The notes: generated by a model from the sequence alone, not told the origin. A stretch of 64,000 bases of DNA from JACPNO01 sp963825405 (GCA_963825405.1 CAWGTB010000001.1:558001-622000), one strand, 5' to 3'; shown: positions 1-9,215, counted from the stretch's first letter. A program made the numbers and translations.

Positions 1-320
1 TCTCCGCTCGCGCCGATCTGCGGGAATTGGTTCGAGCGCGTCACGCCGAGGTTGGCCCGCGCCTGTTCCACATGAGCCACGGCATCGCGCAGATCGTAGT
101 TCGCGGCAACCGCGGCGCGAATCAGATCCTGGAGCTTTTCGTCTTTGAAGACTTCCCACCATTTGAGATCCGCCAGCGATGTTGCCTGCGGGGCGGGCAG
201 TGGGTCGGGAGCGCGGAAAGTTTGTGGCACCTGCACAGCCGGACGGTGATAATTCGGTCCCATCGTGCAACCAGTGATCCAACCCGCGGCAATCAATACA
301 GCCGTCGCTCGGTAATTCAT
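1..320 (-). CDS. RND efflux outer membrane lipoprotein (NodT/OprM family), N-terminal part
   Basis: The start of an outer-membrane factor that would export drugs passed on by the adjacent permease and adaptor. Translating the complement from the ATG at 320 gives a hydrophobic leader ending in the lipobox ITGC (Cys18). The family signature follows: MGPNYHRPAV, then a WWEVFKDEKLQDLI segment and a helical region (NYDLRDAVAHVEQARANLG). About 106 residues of a normally 460-500 residue protein are visible; the rest lies beyond base 1. It follows the permease gene with only one base between them, so it is the last gene of a pump operon. Confidence 0.9.
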   Translation of the reverse strand, partial: MNYRATAVLIAAGWITGCTMGPNYHRPAVQVPQTFRAPDPLPAPQATSLADLKWWEVFKDEKLQDLIRAAVAANYDLRDAVAHVEQARANLGVTRSNQFPQIGASG

Positions 321-321
321 A

Positions 322-3300
322 TCAGTCTCCTTGCCCAGGTGAGGGAAGCATCTCGGGTGCACCCCCTTTCGCCCGCGCAGCGCCGGAGATCTTCTCCACC
401 AGATAGAAGATTGCCGGAACGATCAGGATGTCAACGCTGCTCGCGGCCAGCATGCCGCCGATTACGATCGTGCCCATGATCTGGCGCGCCACTGACCCCG
501 CGCCCGATGCTGTCCACAGCGGTACACAACCGAGAATGAACGCAAAAGAGGTCATCAGAACGGGACGCAGCCGAAGCCTTGCCGCTTCGAGCGCCGCATC
601 CACCAGAGGTGTCCCACTTTCGTACCGTTCCTTGGCAAACTCGACAATCAGAATCGCGTTCTTGGCGGCCAGACCGATCAGCATTACCAGGCCGATCTGC
701 GAATAAACGTCGTTCTCGAGTTGCACCATGTATGCCGGATAGAAAGCATTGCCCACTGCGCGGCGCAGCCACAAGACTCCAAAAGCTCCGAACACCGCTC
801 CCGACGTGCCCAGCAGCACGCTGAACGGCAATGACCAGCTCTCGTAGAGCGCCGCCAGGACTAGAAACACGAACATCAACGAGAAACCGAAGATGACTAG
901 AGCCGGCACTCCCTCCCGCGCCTTCTGTTCCTGATACGACATGCCCATGTAGTCAAAGCCCATTTCGGCTGGCATGGTTTGTTTGAAGACGTCTTCCAGG
1001 GCCGCCGTGGCTTGGTTTGAGCTATAGCCGGGCGCGGCGCTGCCGTTGATTTGCGCCGAACGGTACTCGTTGTAGCGCATGGTGAACTCGGGGCCATCAT
1101 GCGACTCGAACTTCGTCAGCGCGGAAAGCGGCGCCATCTCGCCGTTGCTGTTGCGTACATAGAACTGCCCTACGTTCTCAAGATTCGACCGGTAAGGCGC
1201 TTCCGCTTCCACGTAAACCTGCCATGTACGGCCGAAATCGTTAAAGTAATTGATGAACAGCCCTCCCATGAACGCCTGAATAGTTCTGTAAACATCGCTG
1301 ACTGCTACACCTTGCTTCAGCACTTTTTCCCGGTCGACATCCACGAATTTCTGCGGCACGCTCGGCAGAAACGTGGTGCTGATCGAGCCGATTTCGGGAC
1401 GCTTGCGAGCGGCCGCCAGGAATTTGTCCAGGTTGTTTGCCAGGAACTGCACGTCCCGGCCGGCCCGGTCCTCAAGCACGAACGTAAATCCGCCGGAAGT
1501 GCCTACTCCAGGGATTGCGGGCGGCGAGAAACTGAAAACGGTTCCCTGCGGAAGCCTGGCGAGTTCCTTGTTGAGGTGCGCCTTGATCTCCTGAAATTGT
1601 TCCGCCCGCGATTTACGTTCGCTCCAGGGCTTCAGAGTGACAAAATAGAAGGCGTTGTAACTGGTTCGGACAAAGCTGAGCAAGCTGAAGCCAGCCACGC
1701 TCGTCGTGTACTTGACGCCGGGCGTACTGGCGAGGATCGCCTCAACCTGTTTCGATGCCGCTGCCGTGCGCTCGAGCGAGGCCGCATTGGGAAGCTGCAT
1801 GTTGACAAAGAGGTAACCCTGGTCTTCATCGGGCAGGAAGCTCGAGGGCAGACGGGTGCCGAAGAAAGCCGCTCCCAGGGTGAAGGAAGCAATCACCACC
1901 AGCGCCAGCGCACTCTTCCGAATAAAGCTGCCGCACAAACGGACGTACAGCTCGGTGCCGCGTCCGAAAAGCCGATTGAATCCGTCGAAGAACTTTCGGA
2001 GAAGCCCGCTGCTCTCCTTCTTTGGCCGCAGCAGCAGCCCTGCAAGGGCCGGGCTCAGCGTGAGAGCGTTAAACGCGGAGAGCACCACCGAGATGGCGAT
2101 GGTGACGGCGAATTGCTGGTAGAGCCTTCCAGTGATGCCCGGGATGAGGGCCGTGGGTACAAACACCGACGAGAGAACCACGGCAATACCGATGACGGGA
2201 CTGGAGAGCTCTTCCATTGCTTTTCGAGCAGCATCTTTCGGAGCGAGACCCTCCTCGATATGGCGTTGGACGCCTTCGACAACCACAATGGCGTCATCCA
2301 CCACCAGACCGATGGCCAGCACCAACCCGAACATCGAGAGCGTGTTGATTGAGAAACCGAATAACGGGAAGAAAACAAATGTGCCCACTAACGAAACAGG
2401 CACGGCCAGCAATGGGATGAGCGTAGCGCGCCAGTCCTGCAGGAAAAGGTAGATCACAAGGATCACCAGCACGATGGCGATCACAAGGGTTTCAACGATC
2501 TCCCTCATGCCTTCCGTCACTGCGGCCGTCTGGTCCAGCGAGATGGTGTAATCGATGTCGTCGGGGAAGCGCTGTTTGATCTGAGACATCAGCTTCCGGA
2601 CGCCTGCGGCCGTTTGGACCGCATTAGAGCCGGGCAATTGGTAGACGGCGACGATCGCGGCGTTCTTGCCATTCAAGCGGCTGACAATGCTATAGTCCTG
2701 AGCGCCCAACTCGATGCGCGCGACGTCTTTCACGCGAACAATTCCACCATCCGGGGTTTCGCGGACTATGACGTTTCCGAATTGCTCCGGGGAGGCGAGG
2801 CGGCCTTGCGCAAGAACCGAGTAGGTGAATTGCTGGTCGTTGGGAGCGGGCTCGCCGCCAACCTTACCGGCGGGATTCACCGTGTTTTGTGCCTGCACGG
2901 CGTTAACGATATCGGTGACCGTAATTCCCAGCTTCGCCAACTGGTCAGGCTTCACCCAAAGCCTCATGGCATACTGCCCCGCGCCGAAGACCGTCGTCTG
3001 GCCGACACCGTACGAGCGTGCGATGGGATCGTTGAGATTGATGTAAGCGTAGTTGGCCATGAACTGCGCGTTGCGAGTACCCTGCGGCGAAAATAAGGAG
3101 ACGAGCATCAGAGGAGCCGTCGGCGACTTTTTGATGGTGACCCCGAAAGTGCTGACGTCAGGCGGAAGCTGACCGGCGGCCAGTTGTTCGCGCGACTGGG
3201 TCAGAATCAGATCCGTATTCGGGTCGGTTTTAACATCGAAGTCCACAATCAGCGTGGTTTGGGAGTTGCCCGTCGCGTTCAGCGAGTACATGTAGTTCAT

Positions 3301-3522
3301 GTTGTCCACGCCATTGATTTGCTGCTCGATGGGAGTGGCGACGGATTGCTCGAGGGTCTGCGCATCGGCGCCGACATACGTGGCTTGCAGCTGAATCTCA
3401 GGAGGTACGATATTCGGAAATTGGGCTACTGGCAGGGCTGCGATCGTGACCGCTCCCACGATCACCGTCAAAATTGCGATGACCATAGCCACGATCGGGC
3501 GGTTGATGAAGAATTTAGACAT
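322..3522 (-). CDS. RND multidrug efflux permease, HAE1/AcrB family
   Basis: Inner-membrane proton/drug antiporter of a tripartite pump. At 1066 residues it is full length for the AcrB family. It begins MSKFFINRPI with the first transmembrane helix at about residues 10-30. TM4 carries the paired aspartates of the proton relay (GLVVDDAIVVVEG, near residue 405). The C-terminal half repeats the fold, with GLAAKNAILIVEF near residue 965. The adaptor gene lies just upstream (start at 3522, adaptor stop at 3524) and the outer-membrane factor just downstream, so the three genes form one operon. Substrate cannot be read from the sequence. Confidence 0.95.
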   Translation of the reverse strand: MSKFFINRPIVAMVIAILTVIVGAVTIAALPVAQFPNIVPPEIQLQATYVGADAQTLEQSVATPIEQQINGVDNMNYMYSLNATGNSQTTLIVDFDVKTDPNTDLILTQSREQLAAGQLPPDVSTFGVTIKKSPTAPLMLVSLFSPQGTRNAQFMANYAYINLNDPIARSYGVGQTTVFGAGQYAMRLWVKPDQLAKLGITVTDIVNAVQAQNTVNPAGKVGGEPAPNDQQFTYSVLAQGRLASPEQFGNVIVRETPDGGIVRVKDVARIELGAQDYSIVSRLNGKNAAIVAVYQLPGSNAVQTAAGVRKLMSQIKQRFPDDIDYTISLDQTAAVTEGMREIVETLVIAIVLVILVIYLFLQDWRATLIPLLAVPVSLVGTFVFFPLFGFSINTLSMFGLVLAIGLVVDDAIVVVEGVQRHIEEGLAPKDAARKAMEELSSPVIGIAVVLSSVFVPTALIPGITGRLYQQFAVTIAISVVLSAFNALTLSPALAGLLLRPKKESSGLLRKFFDGFNRLFGRGTELYVRLCGSFIRKSALALVVIASFTLGAAFFGTRLPSSFLPDEDQGYLFVNMQLPNAASLERTAAASKQVEAILASTPGVKYTTSVAGFSLLSFVRTSYNAFYFVTLKPWSERKSRAEQFQEIKAHLNKELARLPQGTVFSFSPPAIPGVGTSGGFTFVLEDRAGRDVQFLANNLDKFLAAARKRPEIGSISTTFLPSVPQKFVDVDREKVLKQGVAVSDVYRTIQAFMGGLFINYFNDFGRTWQVYVEAEAPYRSNLENVGQFYVRNSNGEMAPLSALTKFESHDGPEFTMRYNEYRSAQINGSAAPGYSSNQATAALEDVFKQTMPAEMGFDYMGMSYQEQKAREGVPALVIFGFSLMFVFLVLAALYESWSLPFSVLLGTSGAVFGAFGVLWLRRAVGNAFYPAYMVQLENDVYSQIGLVMLIGLAAKNAILIVEFAKERYESGTPLVDAALEAARLRLRPVLMTSFAFILGCVPLWTASGAGSVARQIMGTIVIGGMLAASSVDILIVPAIFYLVEKISGAARAKGGAPEMLPSPGQGD

Positions 3523-3523
3523 C

Positions 3524-4783
3524 TCAGTTTCCCTCCACGAACGGCTTCGGAGTGACTTGATTGCCGGCGCGAACCTTCTGGACGCCCTCGGCCACCACGC
3601 GCTCGCCCGCCTGTAATCCTTCGGCCACTATCCACATCGAGCCGATCCGTTCGCCGACCTTCAACGTCCGAATGCTGACTTTGTTTGTACTGTCCACGAC
3701 AGCGGCCTGATAGCCACCTTGCAGTTCCGTCACCGCGCGCTGCGGAATGAGCAGTGCCGCCGCGTTGGTCCCGACCGCTGCGCGGACTTTGCCGTATTGT
3801 CCCGGCCGCAGCGTGTTACCAGGATTCGGGAAGAGACCCGTCAACTGAATCGCCCCGGTGTTCTGATTCACCTGGCGATCCGCGAAGGAGAACTTACCTT
3901 TATGTGGATAGGTGCTTCGGTCAGCCAGGATCAGCTCGAGTTGCAACTTCGCCAGATCGCTTCCGCCGTCGCGCGTCATGCTCAGATATTCCTGTTCGGC
4001 GACCGTAAAGTTCGCCTTAATGGGATCGAGCGTCGATACGGTAGTAATCACCCCGCTACTGGTACCGACCAGATTGCCGACTTGCACTTGAGCTTGCCCG
4101 GCGATTCCATCGATCGGCGCGGTCAAGTGCGTGAAGCCGAGATTCACTTTGGCTATTTCCACCGCGGCCTGAGCAGATTCCACCGCCGCCTTGCTCGCTT
4201 CAATCTGCGCCTTGGCTGTATCGACACTAGCTTTTCCGGCTTCGATCTGCGCCTGGGCCGCGATATTGTTCTGCACAGCATTGTCCAGTTCCTGCTGCGA
4301 GACGGCCTGCTGTATGGCTAGCGGCGTGTATTTGTCGACGTCCAGTTGTGTTCTTCCCTGATTCGCCGCCGATTGCGCGAGTTGAGCTTGTGCCTGCGTT
4401 AACTGCGCCTCGGCCTGGGCAAGCTGTCCCCTTGCCTGCGCGAGTTGTCCCTGCGCTTGAGCGACCGCGGCTTGAAACGGTCGCGGATCGATCTCGAACA
4501 ACAACTGCCCTTTTCTTACAAACGAGCCCTCAGAGTAGTTCTGTGTCAGGAGATATCCCGTCACTTGCGCTCTGATCGCCGCGTTCACCATGCCGTCCAA
4601 CGTGCCAATCCATTCGCGATGGACCGGAACGTCGCGTTGTTCGACCGTTGCGACCTCCACTTCCGCCGGAGCCGGTGGCCCCGCCGCCGATGTTTTCATC
4701 GTGCAAGCCGCTGTGGTCAACAACGCGATAGTCAGTGCAGCCGTCGCCGCGATGGCCCCGCCGTTCTTTAATAGGCTTTCCAT
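3524..4783 (-). CDS. RND efflux periplasmic adaptor (membrane fusion protein)
   Basis: Periplasmic adaptor linking the AcrB-like permease to the outer-membrane factor. I start it at the ATG at 4783, giving 419 residues, because this creates a lipoprotein leader (MESLLKNGGAIAATAALTIA, lipobox TAAC, Cys27). The open frame continues upstream to 4999, but that extension is charged and unlike the family. A barrel-sandwich/lipoyl half (REWIGTLDGMVNAAIRAQV) is followed by a long helical hairpin rich in Q and A repeats (QAQGQLAQARGQLAQAEAQL), the second lipoyl half (HLTAPIDGIAGQ) and the beta-barrel and membrane-proximal domains. It is the first gene of the pump operon. Confidence 0.92.
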   Translation of the reverse strand: MESLLKNGGAIAATAALTIALLTTAACTMKTSAAGPPAPAEVEVATVEQRDVPVHREWIGTLDGMVNAAIRAQVTGYLLTQNYSEGSFVRKGQLLFEIDPRPFQAAVAQAQGQLAQARGQLAQAEAQLTQAQAQLAQSAANQGRTQLDVDKYTPLAIQQAVSQQELDNAVQNNIAAQAQIEAGKASVDTAKAQIEASKAAVESAQAAVEIAKVNLGFTHLTAPIDGIAGQAQVQVGNLVGTSSGVITTVSTLDPIKANFTVAEQEYLSMTRDGGSDLAKLQLELILADRSTYPHKGKFSFADRQVNQNTGAIQLTGLFPNPGNTLRPGQYGKVRAAVGTNAAALLIPQRAVTELQGGYQAAVVDSTNKVSIRTLKVGERIGSMWIVAEGLQAGERVVAEGVQKVRAGNQVTPKPFVEGN

Positions 4784-4856
4784 TGTCGTTCTCGTTCTCC
4801 CCCTCCGCTGATGCGGGATTGCTCTTCGTAGAATCGCTAGTGCACTCATCTGTTTG

Positions 4857-5150
4857 TCACCTCCGGAACGGCGGCTTTTCCCTGCACTTGAGATTTTCGA
4901 GAAGGTGCTTGGTATACATGCCCCTCGCCACGAACTCGGCGCCCTCTTCCCTGAGTTCGCTAAGTAATCCTTCTCCGCTGTCATCGATGAGAGTGACATC
5001 GCTCAAATCAATCACATACCTGCGGCCGCAAGACCGCTCGCGTACCTGGTCCCAATTCGAGCGGAGCTCCGGTACCCACGGACCCGCGAGTTGCCCGGAC
5101 AAGATCCATCTCTCTTCGTTAGCGGTCGCGCTGTTTGTGATCCTGAGCAT
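4857..5150 (-). CDS. STAS-domain protein (anti-sigma factor antagonist-like)
   Basis: Small cytosolic STAS protein of about 97 residues, the fold of anti-anti-sigma factors that bind partner-switching kinases. The open frame reaches 5267, but the ATG at 5150 sits six bases after AAGGG and begins directly with the first strand of the fold (MLRITNSATANEERWILSG). The core motif reads VIDLSDVTLIDDSGEGLL. The Ser before Gly, the residue phosphorylated in SpoIIAA, is present. No partner kinase or sigma factor is visible, so its partner may be elsewhere. It ends close to the adaptor gene but its spacing suggests a separate unit. Confidence 0.75.
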   Translation of the reverse strand: MLRITNSATANEERWILSGQLAGPWVPELRSNWDQVRERSCGRRYVIDLSDVTLIDDSGEGLLSELREEGAEFVARGMYTKHLLENLKCREKPPFRR

Positions 5151-5268
5151 TGCCATCCCTTGCTCATGGTCAATGCATTTGCGCGGCCATTCTGCGGCGT
5201 CCGTGCGACTGCGTCGAAAGACGCTGATTTCCTGCGGGTTGAAATCTGTTAGGGAAAGGGAACGCAAC

Positions 5269-5323
5269 GAAGGTGCTGAACACCGGTGCCGAAAATCAGG
5301 GGATTACCGGCTTTTCGGCAGTG
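5269..5323. repeat. 55-bp hairpin repeat, copy A
   Basis: Intergenic copy of a 55-bp element that recurs at 6375-6429. It contains perfect 9-bp inverted arms, TGCCGAAAA at 5287-5295 and TTTTCGGCA at 5312-5320, with the shared segment TTACCGGCTTTTCGGCA at the right. It lies between the start of the STAS gene and the stop of the 311-residue membrane protein gene. There is no T-run, so a simple terminator is unlikely. It could be a regulatory site or a dispersed palindromic repeat. Confidence 0.7.
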
Positions 5324-5335
5324 TGCTACGGTACG

Positions 5336-6271
5336 TCATTCCTCAATGCCTTGCCCGCAAACGCCAACGGGATCGGTATAGGGATGTTCATGGATAGTCA
5401 GTAAAGCTTGTCCAACCAGGCGGGTGTCCACATACAAATGCGTGGTCCGTTCCTCGGCAAGTCCGTCGCGTAGGGCTGTTTCTTGAGTCACGGTGATGCG
5501 TTTCAGGAATATCGAAGGGTTCTTGACTAACCTCCCGGACTGCCGCACCACCGCGCCGGTTTCACCATCAATCCACAATTCGCCCTTGATCAGGCCGGCC
5601 CGCTTCTTGCGCGGTGTGATTACGAAAGCATACGCGACGGCGCCCGCAGTCTCCGCGGCGCCCTTGTAACTGAATTTGTAATTCGCCGGAGTAATTGCAA
5701 CTGAGGAGGCCGGGACGAGGGCGGCCTGCGTCGCTGCGGTCAGATAACGAACGATCACCTGCTGCCTTACGGTCTGATCTCCCACGAATTCGAGTACCTG
5801 ATATTCCGGCTTCCCCCGCGGCAATAAACGACGGATGGCGCGCATGCGCCCCTGCTTCTTGACCTTGGGCAGGGAAGCATCGATTTCGACCGCTTCCACA
5901 CTCCAGGGCGTTGCTTGTGCCAGACCGGCAATGTAGCGTGAAAAGGCCATTGCGGCTGGATCGTCGGAGTTCACGGTGAGTGCATCCATGGCCCGAAGAT
6001 TCGTGGGCACGAGCATCACCAGCATCATGACGATCAGCGGCAATAATACAGTGAGCTTACCGCGCTCCGGGGAGAATCCGTTGGTTGCCCACCGCACATG
6101 GTAACGGCGGCCACAGATTCGGCATTGATATTGGCCATGAATCGGCCACATCGGTGAGTCATGCATAATACCGCACCACATGGCCCCCAGTTTTGAGGCT
6201 GTCTTCTGGCCGGCAGTGGCCGGTTCATCGAAATCCTGCCTCGCCATTTCGAGCATCCGCATCTCTATCAT
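5336..6271 (-). CDS. Membrane-anchored protein of unknown function
   Basis: A 311-residue protein I do not recognise. The first 70 residues are hydrophilic and contain a Cys/His cluster (MWCGIMHDS at about 31-39, then QCRICGRRYH at about 49-58) resembling a small metal-binding knuckle. One transmembrane segment follows (VLLPLIVMMLVMLV, about residues 74-88). The remaining 220 residues have a beta-rich pattern with strands such as EYQVLEFVGDQTVRQQVIV and GELWIDGETGAVVRQSGRLV. This is reminiscent of periplasmic LolA/outer-membrane-lipoprotein-sorting folds, but that is only a pattern resemblance. It is flanked on both sides by copies of the 55-bp hairpin repeat. The start at 6271 is uncertain; M4 and M6 are alternatives. 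Confidence 0.6.
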   Translation of the reverse strand: MIEMRMLEMARQDFDEPATAGQKTASKLGAMWCGIMHDSPMWPIHGQYQCRICGRRYHVRWATNGFSPERGKLTVLLPLIVMMLVMLVPTNLRAMDALTVNSDDPAAMAFSRYIAGLAQATPWSVEAVEIDASLPKVKKQGRMRAIRRLLPRGKPEYQVLEFVGDQTVRQQVIVRYLTAATQAALVPASSVAITPANYKFSYKGAAETAGAVAYAFVITPRKKRAGLIKGELWIDGETGAVVRQSGRLVKNPSIFLKRITVTQETALRDGLAEERTTHLYVDTRLVGQALLTIHEHPYTDPVGVCGQGIEE

Positions 6272-6374
6272 TCATCCTGAGTGCATTCCGGCAGCCAGTC
6301 TGCGCGGTCGTTCCCGCAGCCGGGAAATGCTGATACCCGGTGCGTTGAAGCGCGTTGGTGGGTGCGAATGTAGC

Positions 6375-6429
6375 GAAAGTGCCGAACGCCGCTGCCGAAA
6401 ATCTGGGGGTTACCGGCTTTTCGGCACTG
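6375..6429. repeat. 55-bp hairpin repeat, copy B
   Basis: Second copy of the element at 5269-5323, in the same orientation. The perfect 9-bp inverted arms are TGCCGAAAA at 6393-6401 and TTTTCGGCA at 6418-6426. By eye about 46 of the 55 positions match copy A. It lies upstream of the 311-residue membrane protein gene and runs up to the natural stop of the sigma-54 activator (6433). Confidence 0.7.
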
Positions 6430-8545
6430 ATCTTACGTGGCCGTACGCGCCACGCGAATGCCGAGCTTCTGCATACGAGATTGCAGCGTGGATCGATGCA
6501 TGCCCGAGGAGAACCGCGGCGCCGTTGGGTCCGGCCACCTTCCAGTTGGTCTGCTCGAGAGTGGCGACGATTCGCTGCCGTTCCGCGTCGTCAAGGGCCG
6601 CCCGCAAATTCCCATCGCCGTGATTGTTCACCAGCGGCGCATCGATTCGAAAGTGCAGTTCGTCCGTCGGTACCTTGAGAACCGGTCCGTTCGAGAGGAT
6701 GACAGCCCGCTCGATGACGTTTTGCAGTTCGCGTACATTGCCAGGCCAGTGATACCGCACCAGCGTGGTCATGGTCTCCGAAGGGATCGTATCAATGCTT
6801 TTGTTCATGCGCCGGCTGAATTGCTGGACGAAGTGCCGCACCAGCATTGGAATATCGTCCGGCCTCTCGCGCAGGGCCGGAACACGTACCGGGAAAACGT
6901 TCAGACGATAGTAGAGATCCGAGCGGAACTTGTTCTCGGTGACCAGTGTTTCGAGATCGCGATTGGTGGCAGCGATCAGCCGAGCGTCCGTGCGCTGCGT
7001 GCGGGTGCTCCCCAGCCGTTCGAACTCGCGCTCCTGCAAGACCCGGAGAAGCTTGGGCTGCAATTCGAGAGGGATCTCGCCGACTTCGTCCAGAAAAACG
7101 GTTCCGCGGTGCGCCAGCTCAAACCGCCCGATTCGTTGTGCAATAGCGCCTGTGAACGCTCCTTTTTCATGCCCGAACAGTTCGCTTTCCAGCAATCCGG
7201 TGGGGATGGCAGCGCAGTTCAGCTTCACGAAAGCGTTTGTACCCCGGGAACTCAGATTGTGCACGGCGCGCGCGATCAATTCTTTCCCGGTCCCTGTTTC
7301 GCCGTAGATCAACACTGTGGAATCGGTGGGCGCAACCGTCTGCACTTGTGTCAGGACACGTCGCAAGGCCTCGCTCTTCCCCACGATCTCCTCAAAATTC
7401 AGCTCGCTGCGGATTTCATCTTCGAGGTAAAGCTTCTCCTGCGAGAGCTGCTCTTTCAAATCGGAGATGTGGCCGTATGCAATCGCATTGTCCACTGCGA
7501 TCGCCACCTGCCTGGCAAACTGAGTGAGGAACGTGACATCGTCCTGGGAAAATGCATTCTCCCGCACGCTACCCACACCTAGAACGCCGAGGACGCGATC
7601 CCTGCTGGTGAGTGGCAGAAAGCAAACAGTTTTGATTCCGAGCTCTGCGGCAACTGGATTGTTCGCCAGTTCCCGAGCGCCGGCGAGCATGGGCTCTCCC
7701 GATCGAAAAACGTGCGTCAACGTCGCGTCGGCGGGTGGCTCAAACCCTTCGCGAATCACATTGTTACTTCCGGGGAAGTCCATCGCATAGATCCGCAGCC
7801 TGCCGTCTTCCGCGTCGGGTAAATCAATGCCAACGCCATCGCTCTGCATCACGCGGCGGAGATTCGCCGCGATCACCCGAAGCAAATCCCGAAGGTCCAG
7901 CGTAGAGACTACGCGGTTCGTCAGGTCCAGCAGAAGTTCCAAGCGTTCCTGGGAGCGCCGCGATGCCTGAAAATTAATAGCATCGTCCATGGCCAGTGCG
8001 ATCTGGCCTGCAACCAGCGATAGGAAGCGCACCTCATCTTCTGAATAGGCGTCAAGTCTTCGACTCGCGATCACCAGACTACCCAGCCGGCGATGCGCTG
8101 TGGTGAGAGGCAGCCCACACCCCGATCGCAGCCCAGCTTTTTTGAACTGTTCCGCGGTATGAGAAAAACGAGTCTCCTGCCACACATCGGTTATGACCGC
8201 CGCCTGCTGGTTTTCGGACACCCACCAGGCAAGCGTCTCCTCGATCGGGCCTTCGGCAGAACGAGGACGGGATGGTTCGCAGCTCTCGCAAAAGTGCCAA
8301 TTCACCTTGTTCGATCGCTCGTCGAATTGCGCAATCGCGTCAAAGGGAATCACCGGTTTCAATTCGTCCACAAGGACGCGGAAGAGCGCCTCGGTCTCAT
8401 GTTGAGCCCGGATCGAATCGGCAAGCCGGATCAGCGATTCATAGCGCGCTCCGACTGATTGGTTTGATGGCACTTCGAGTCTCGCGCTCACCGTGCTTCC
8501 CACTCCCGTCTCCTCACCTCCTTCTGCGGATGCCTTACGCCCCAT
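6410..8545 (-). CDS. Sigma-54-dependent transcriptional activator, GAF-GAF-AAA+ (FhlA/NorR type), HTH frameshifted
   Basis: Enhancer-binding activator that would remodel sigma-54 RNA polymerase. Two GAF sensor domains span about residues 30-180 and 195-345. The AAA+ domain has Walker A GETGTGKE (about 414), the sigma-54 contact loop GAFTGA, and Walker B GTVFLDEVGEIP. The C-terminal Fis-type helix-turn-helix is broken. After GAAVLLG the frame runs into unrelated residues, while the next frame reads GMHRSTLQSRMQKLGIRV and stops at 6433. Removing one base from the CCC run at 6503-6505 restores it. A GTG at 8503, six bases after GAGGAG, is a better-supported start than the ATG at 8545. The ligand is unknown. 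Confidence 0.88.
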   Translation of the reverse strand: MGRKASAEGGEETGVGSTVSARLEVPSNQSVGARYESLIRLADSIRAQHETEALFRVLVDELKPVIPFDAIAQFDERSNKVNWHFCESCEPSRPRSAEGPIEETLAWWVSENQQAAVITDVWQETRFSHTAEQFKKAGLRSGCGLPLTTAHRRLGSLVIASRRLDAYSEDEVRFLSLVAGQIALAMDDAINFQASRRSQERLELLLDLTNRVVSTLDLRDLLRVIAANLRRVMQSDGVGIDLPDAEDGRLRIYAMDFPGSNNVIREGFEPPADATLTHVFRSGEPMLAGARELANNPVAAELGIKTVCFLPLTSRDRVLGVLGVGSVRENAFSQDDVTFLTQFARQVAIAVDNAIAYGHISDLKEQLSQEKLYLEDEIRSELNFEEIVGKSEALRRVLTQVQTVAPTDSTVLIYGETGTGKELIARAVHNLSSRGTNAFVKLNCAAIPTGLLESELFGHEKGAFTGAIAQRIGRFELAHRGTVFLDEVGEIPLELQPKLLRVLQEREFERLGSTRTQRTDARLIAATNRDLETLVTENKFRSDLYYRLNVFPVRVPALRERPDDIPMLVRHFVQQFSRRMNKSIDTIPSETMTTLVRYHWPGNVRELQNVIERAVILSNGPVLKVPTDELHFRIDAPLVNNHGDGNLRAALDDAERQRIVATLEQTNWKVAGPNGAAVLLGHASIHAAISYAEARHSRGAYGHVRSVPKSR

Positions 8546-8574
8546 TAAAGATGCAGCGAAAAAGGGTCCAAGTT

Positions 8575-8604
8575 GACTTAGCGGCCCCGCTTCACCACTA
8601 AGTC
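8575..8604. promoter_or_regulatory. Inverted repeat between divergent genes (candidate operator)
   Basis: Perfect 7-bp arms GACTTAG (8575-8581) and CTAAGTC (8598-8604) separated by 16 bases. It lies between the sigma-54 activator (leftward) and the STAS gene (rightward), where an autoregulatory site would be expected. No matched sigma-70 boxes were convincing nearby. Confidence 0.35.
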
Positions 8605-8713
8605 CAGGCTGCGCTGGGTGTTGCGTGCTTCAAAGATCTGACACAGAGAGGCTTGGATTTTCTGGCGATCGGAAATTGGAATGCCGCGTGCTCTGGACAA
8701 AGACAGCTCTGTT

Positions 8714-9139
8714 ATGACTCTCCAGTTTCATCAGCGCGAAAAAGAAGGGATTTGGATTCTCGATTGGCAGGGTCCAATCACAATAGGCGATTCGGAAGCG
8801 ACCCTGCGTGCTGCGCTATTCAGGCTGGCGGAAGCAGGTTGCGTGAACATCATCCTCAATCTTGCGGACGTAACGGATATTGACGATGACGGATTGGCCG
8901 CGCTGATCTTCTGTTACGCGCGGATCGCCAAGTCCGGCGGGGCGCTAAAACTGCTTAATCTCCCGCCTCATTTAAGCCTGATGGTCCTCCAAAAGCTGGA
9001 TACGGTATTCGAGAGTTTCACGGACGAGCAGGAAGCGGTAAACAGCTTTTTTCCCGACCGCGCGATTCGCCACTACGATATTTTAGAGTGGATTCAGCAG
9101 CAAAATGAGCGTCCCGGACCAAACGATCCGAAACACTGA
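8714..9139 (+). CDS. STAS-domain protein with Asp at the phospho-acceptor position
   Basis: STAS-fold protein of 141 residues from the ATG at 8714 (MTLQFHQREKEGIWILDWQG). An in-frame ATG at 8681 would add eleven residues and has GGAAAT upstream, so the start is open. The core reads NLADVTDIDDDGLAALIF, where SpoIIAA-type proteins have D-S-S-G. The phosphorylatable Ser is therefore Asp, which may mimic the phosphorylated state or mean the switch is not used. The C-terminal 35 residues extend past the usual domain (HYDILEWIQQQNERPG). It stands alone between the sigma-54 activator and the large unknown protein. Confidence 0.75.
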   Translation: MTLQFHQREKEGIWILDWQGPITIGDSEATLRAALFRLAEAGCVNIILNLADVTDIDDDGLAALIFCYARIAKSGGALKLLNLPPHLSLMVLQKLDTVFESFTDEQEAVNSFFPDRAIRHYDILEWIQQQNERPGPNDPKH

Positions 9140-9215
9140 CGCAAGAACAATCACCACTCGGTGTAACATACTGTCTCGGGTCTCGAGTCGGGGCCCTCTC
9201 ACCCGGAGGTGATTC

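Noticed and set aside
1051..2352. 433-residue open frame antisense to the RND permease
   Set aside because: It lies wholly inside a well-conserved gene on the other strand, has no domain and has Arg/Gln-rich composition typical of a GC-rich shadow frame.
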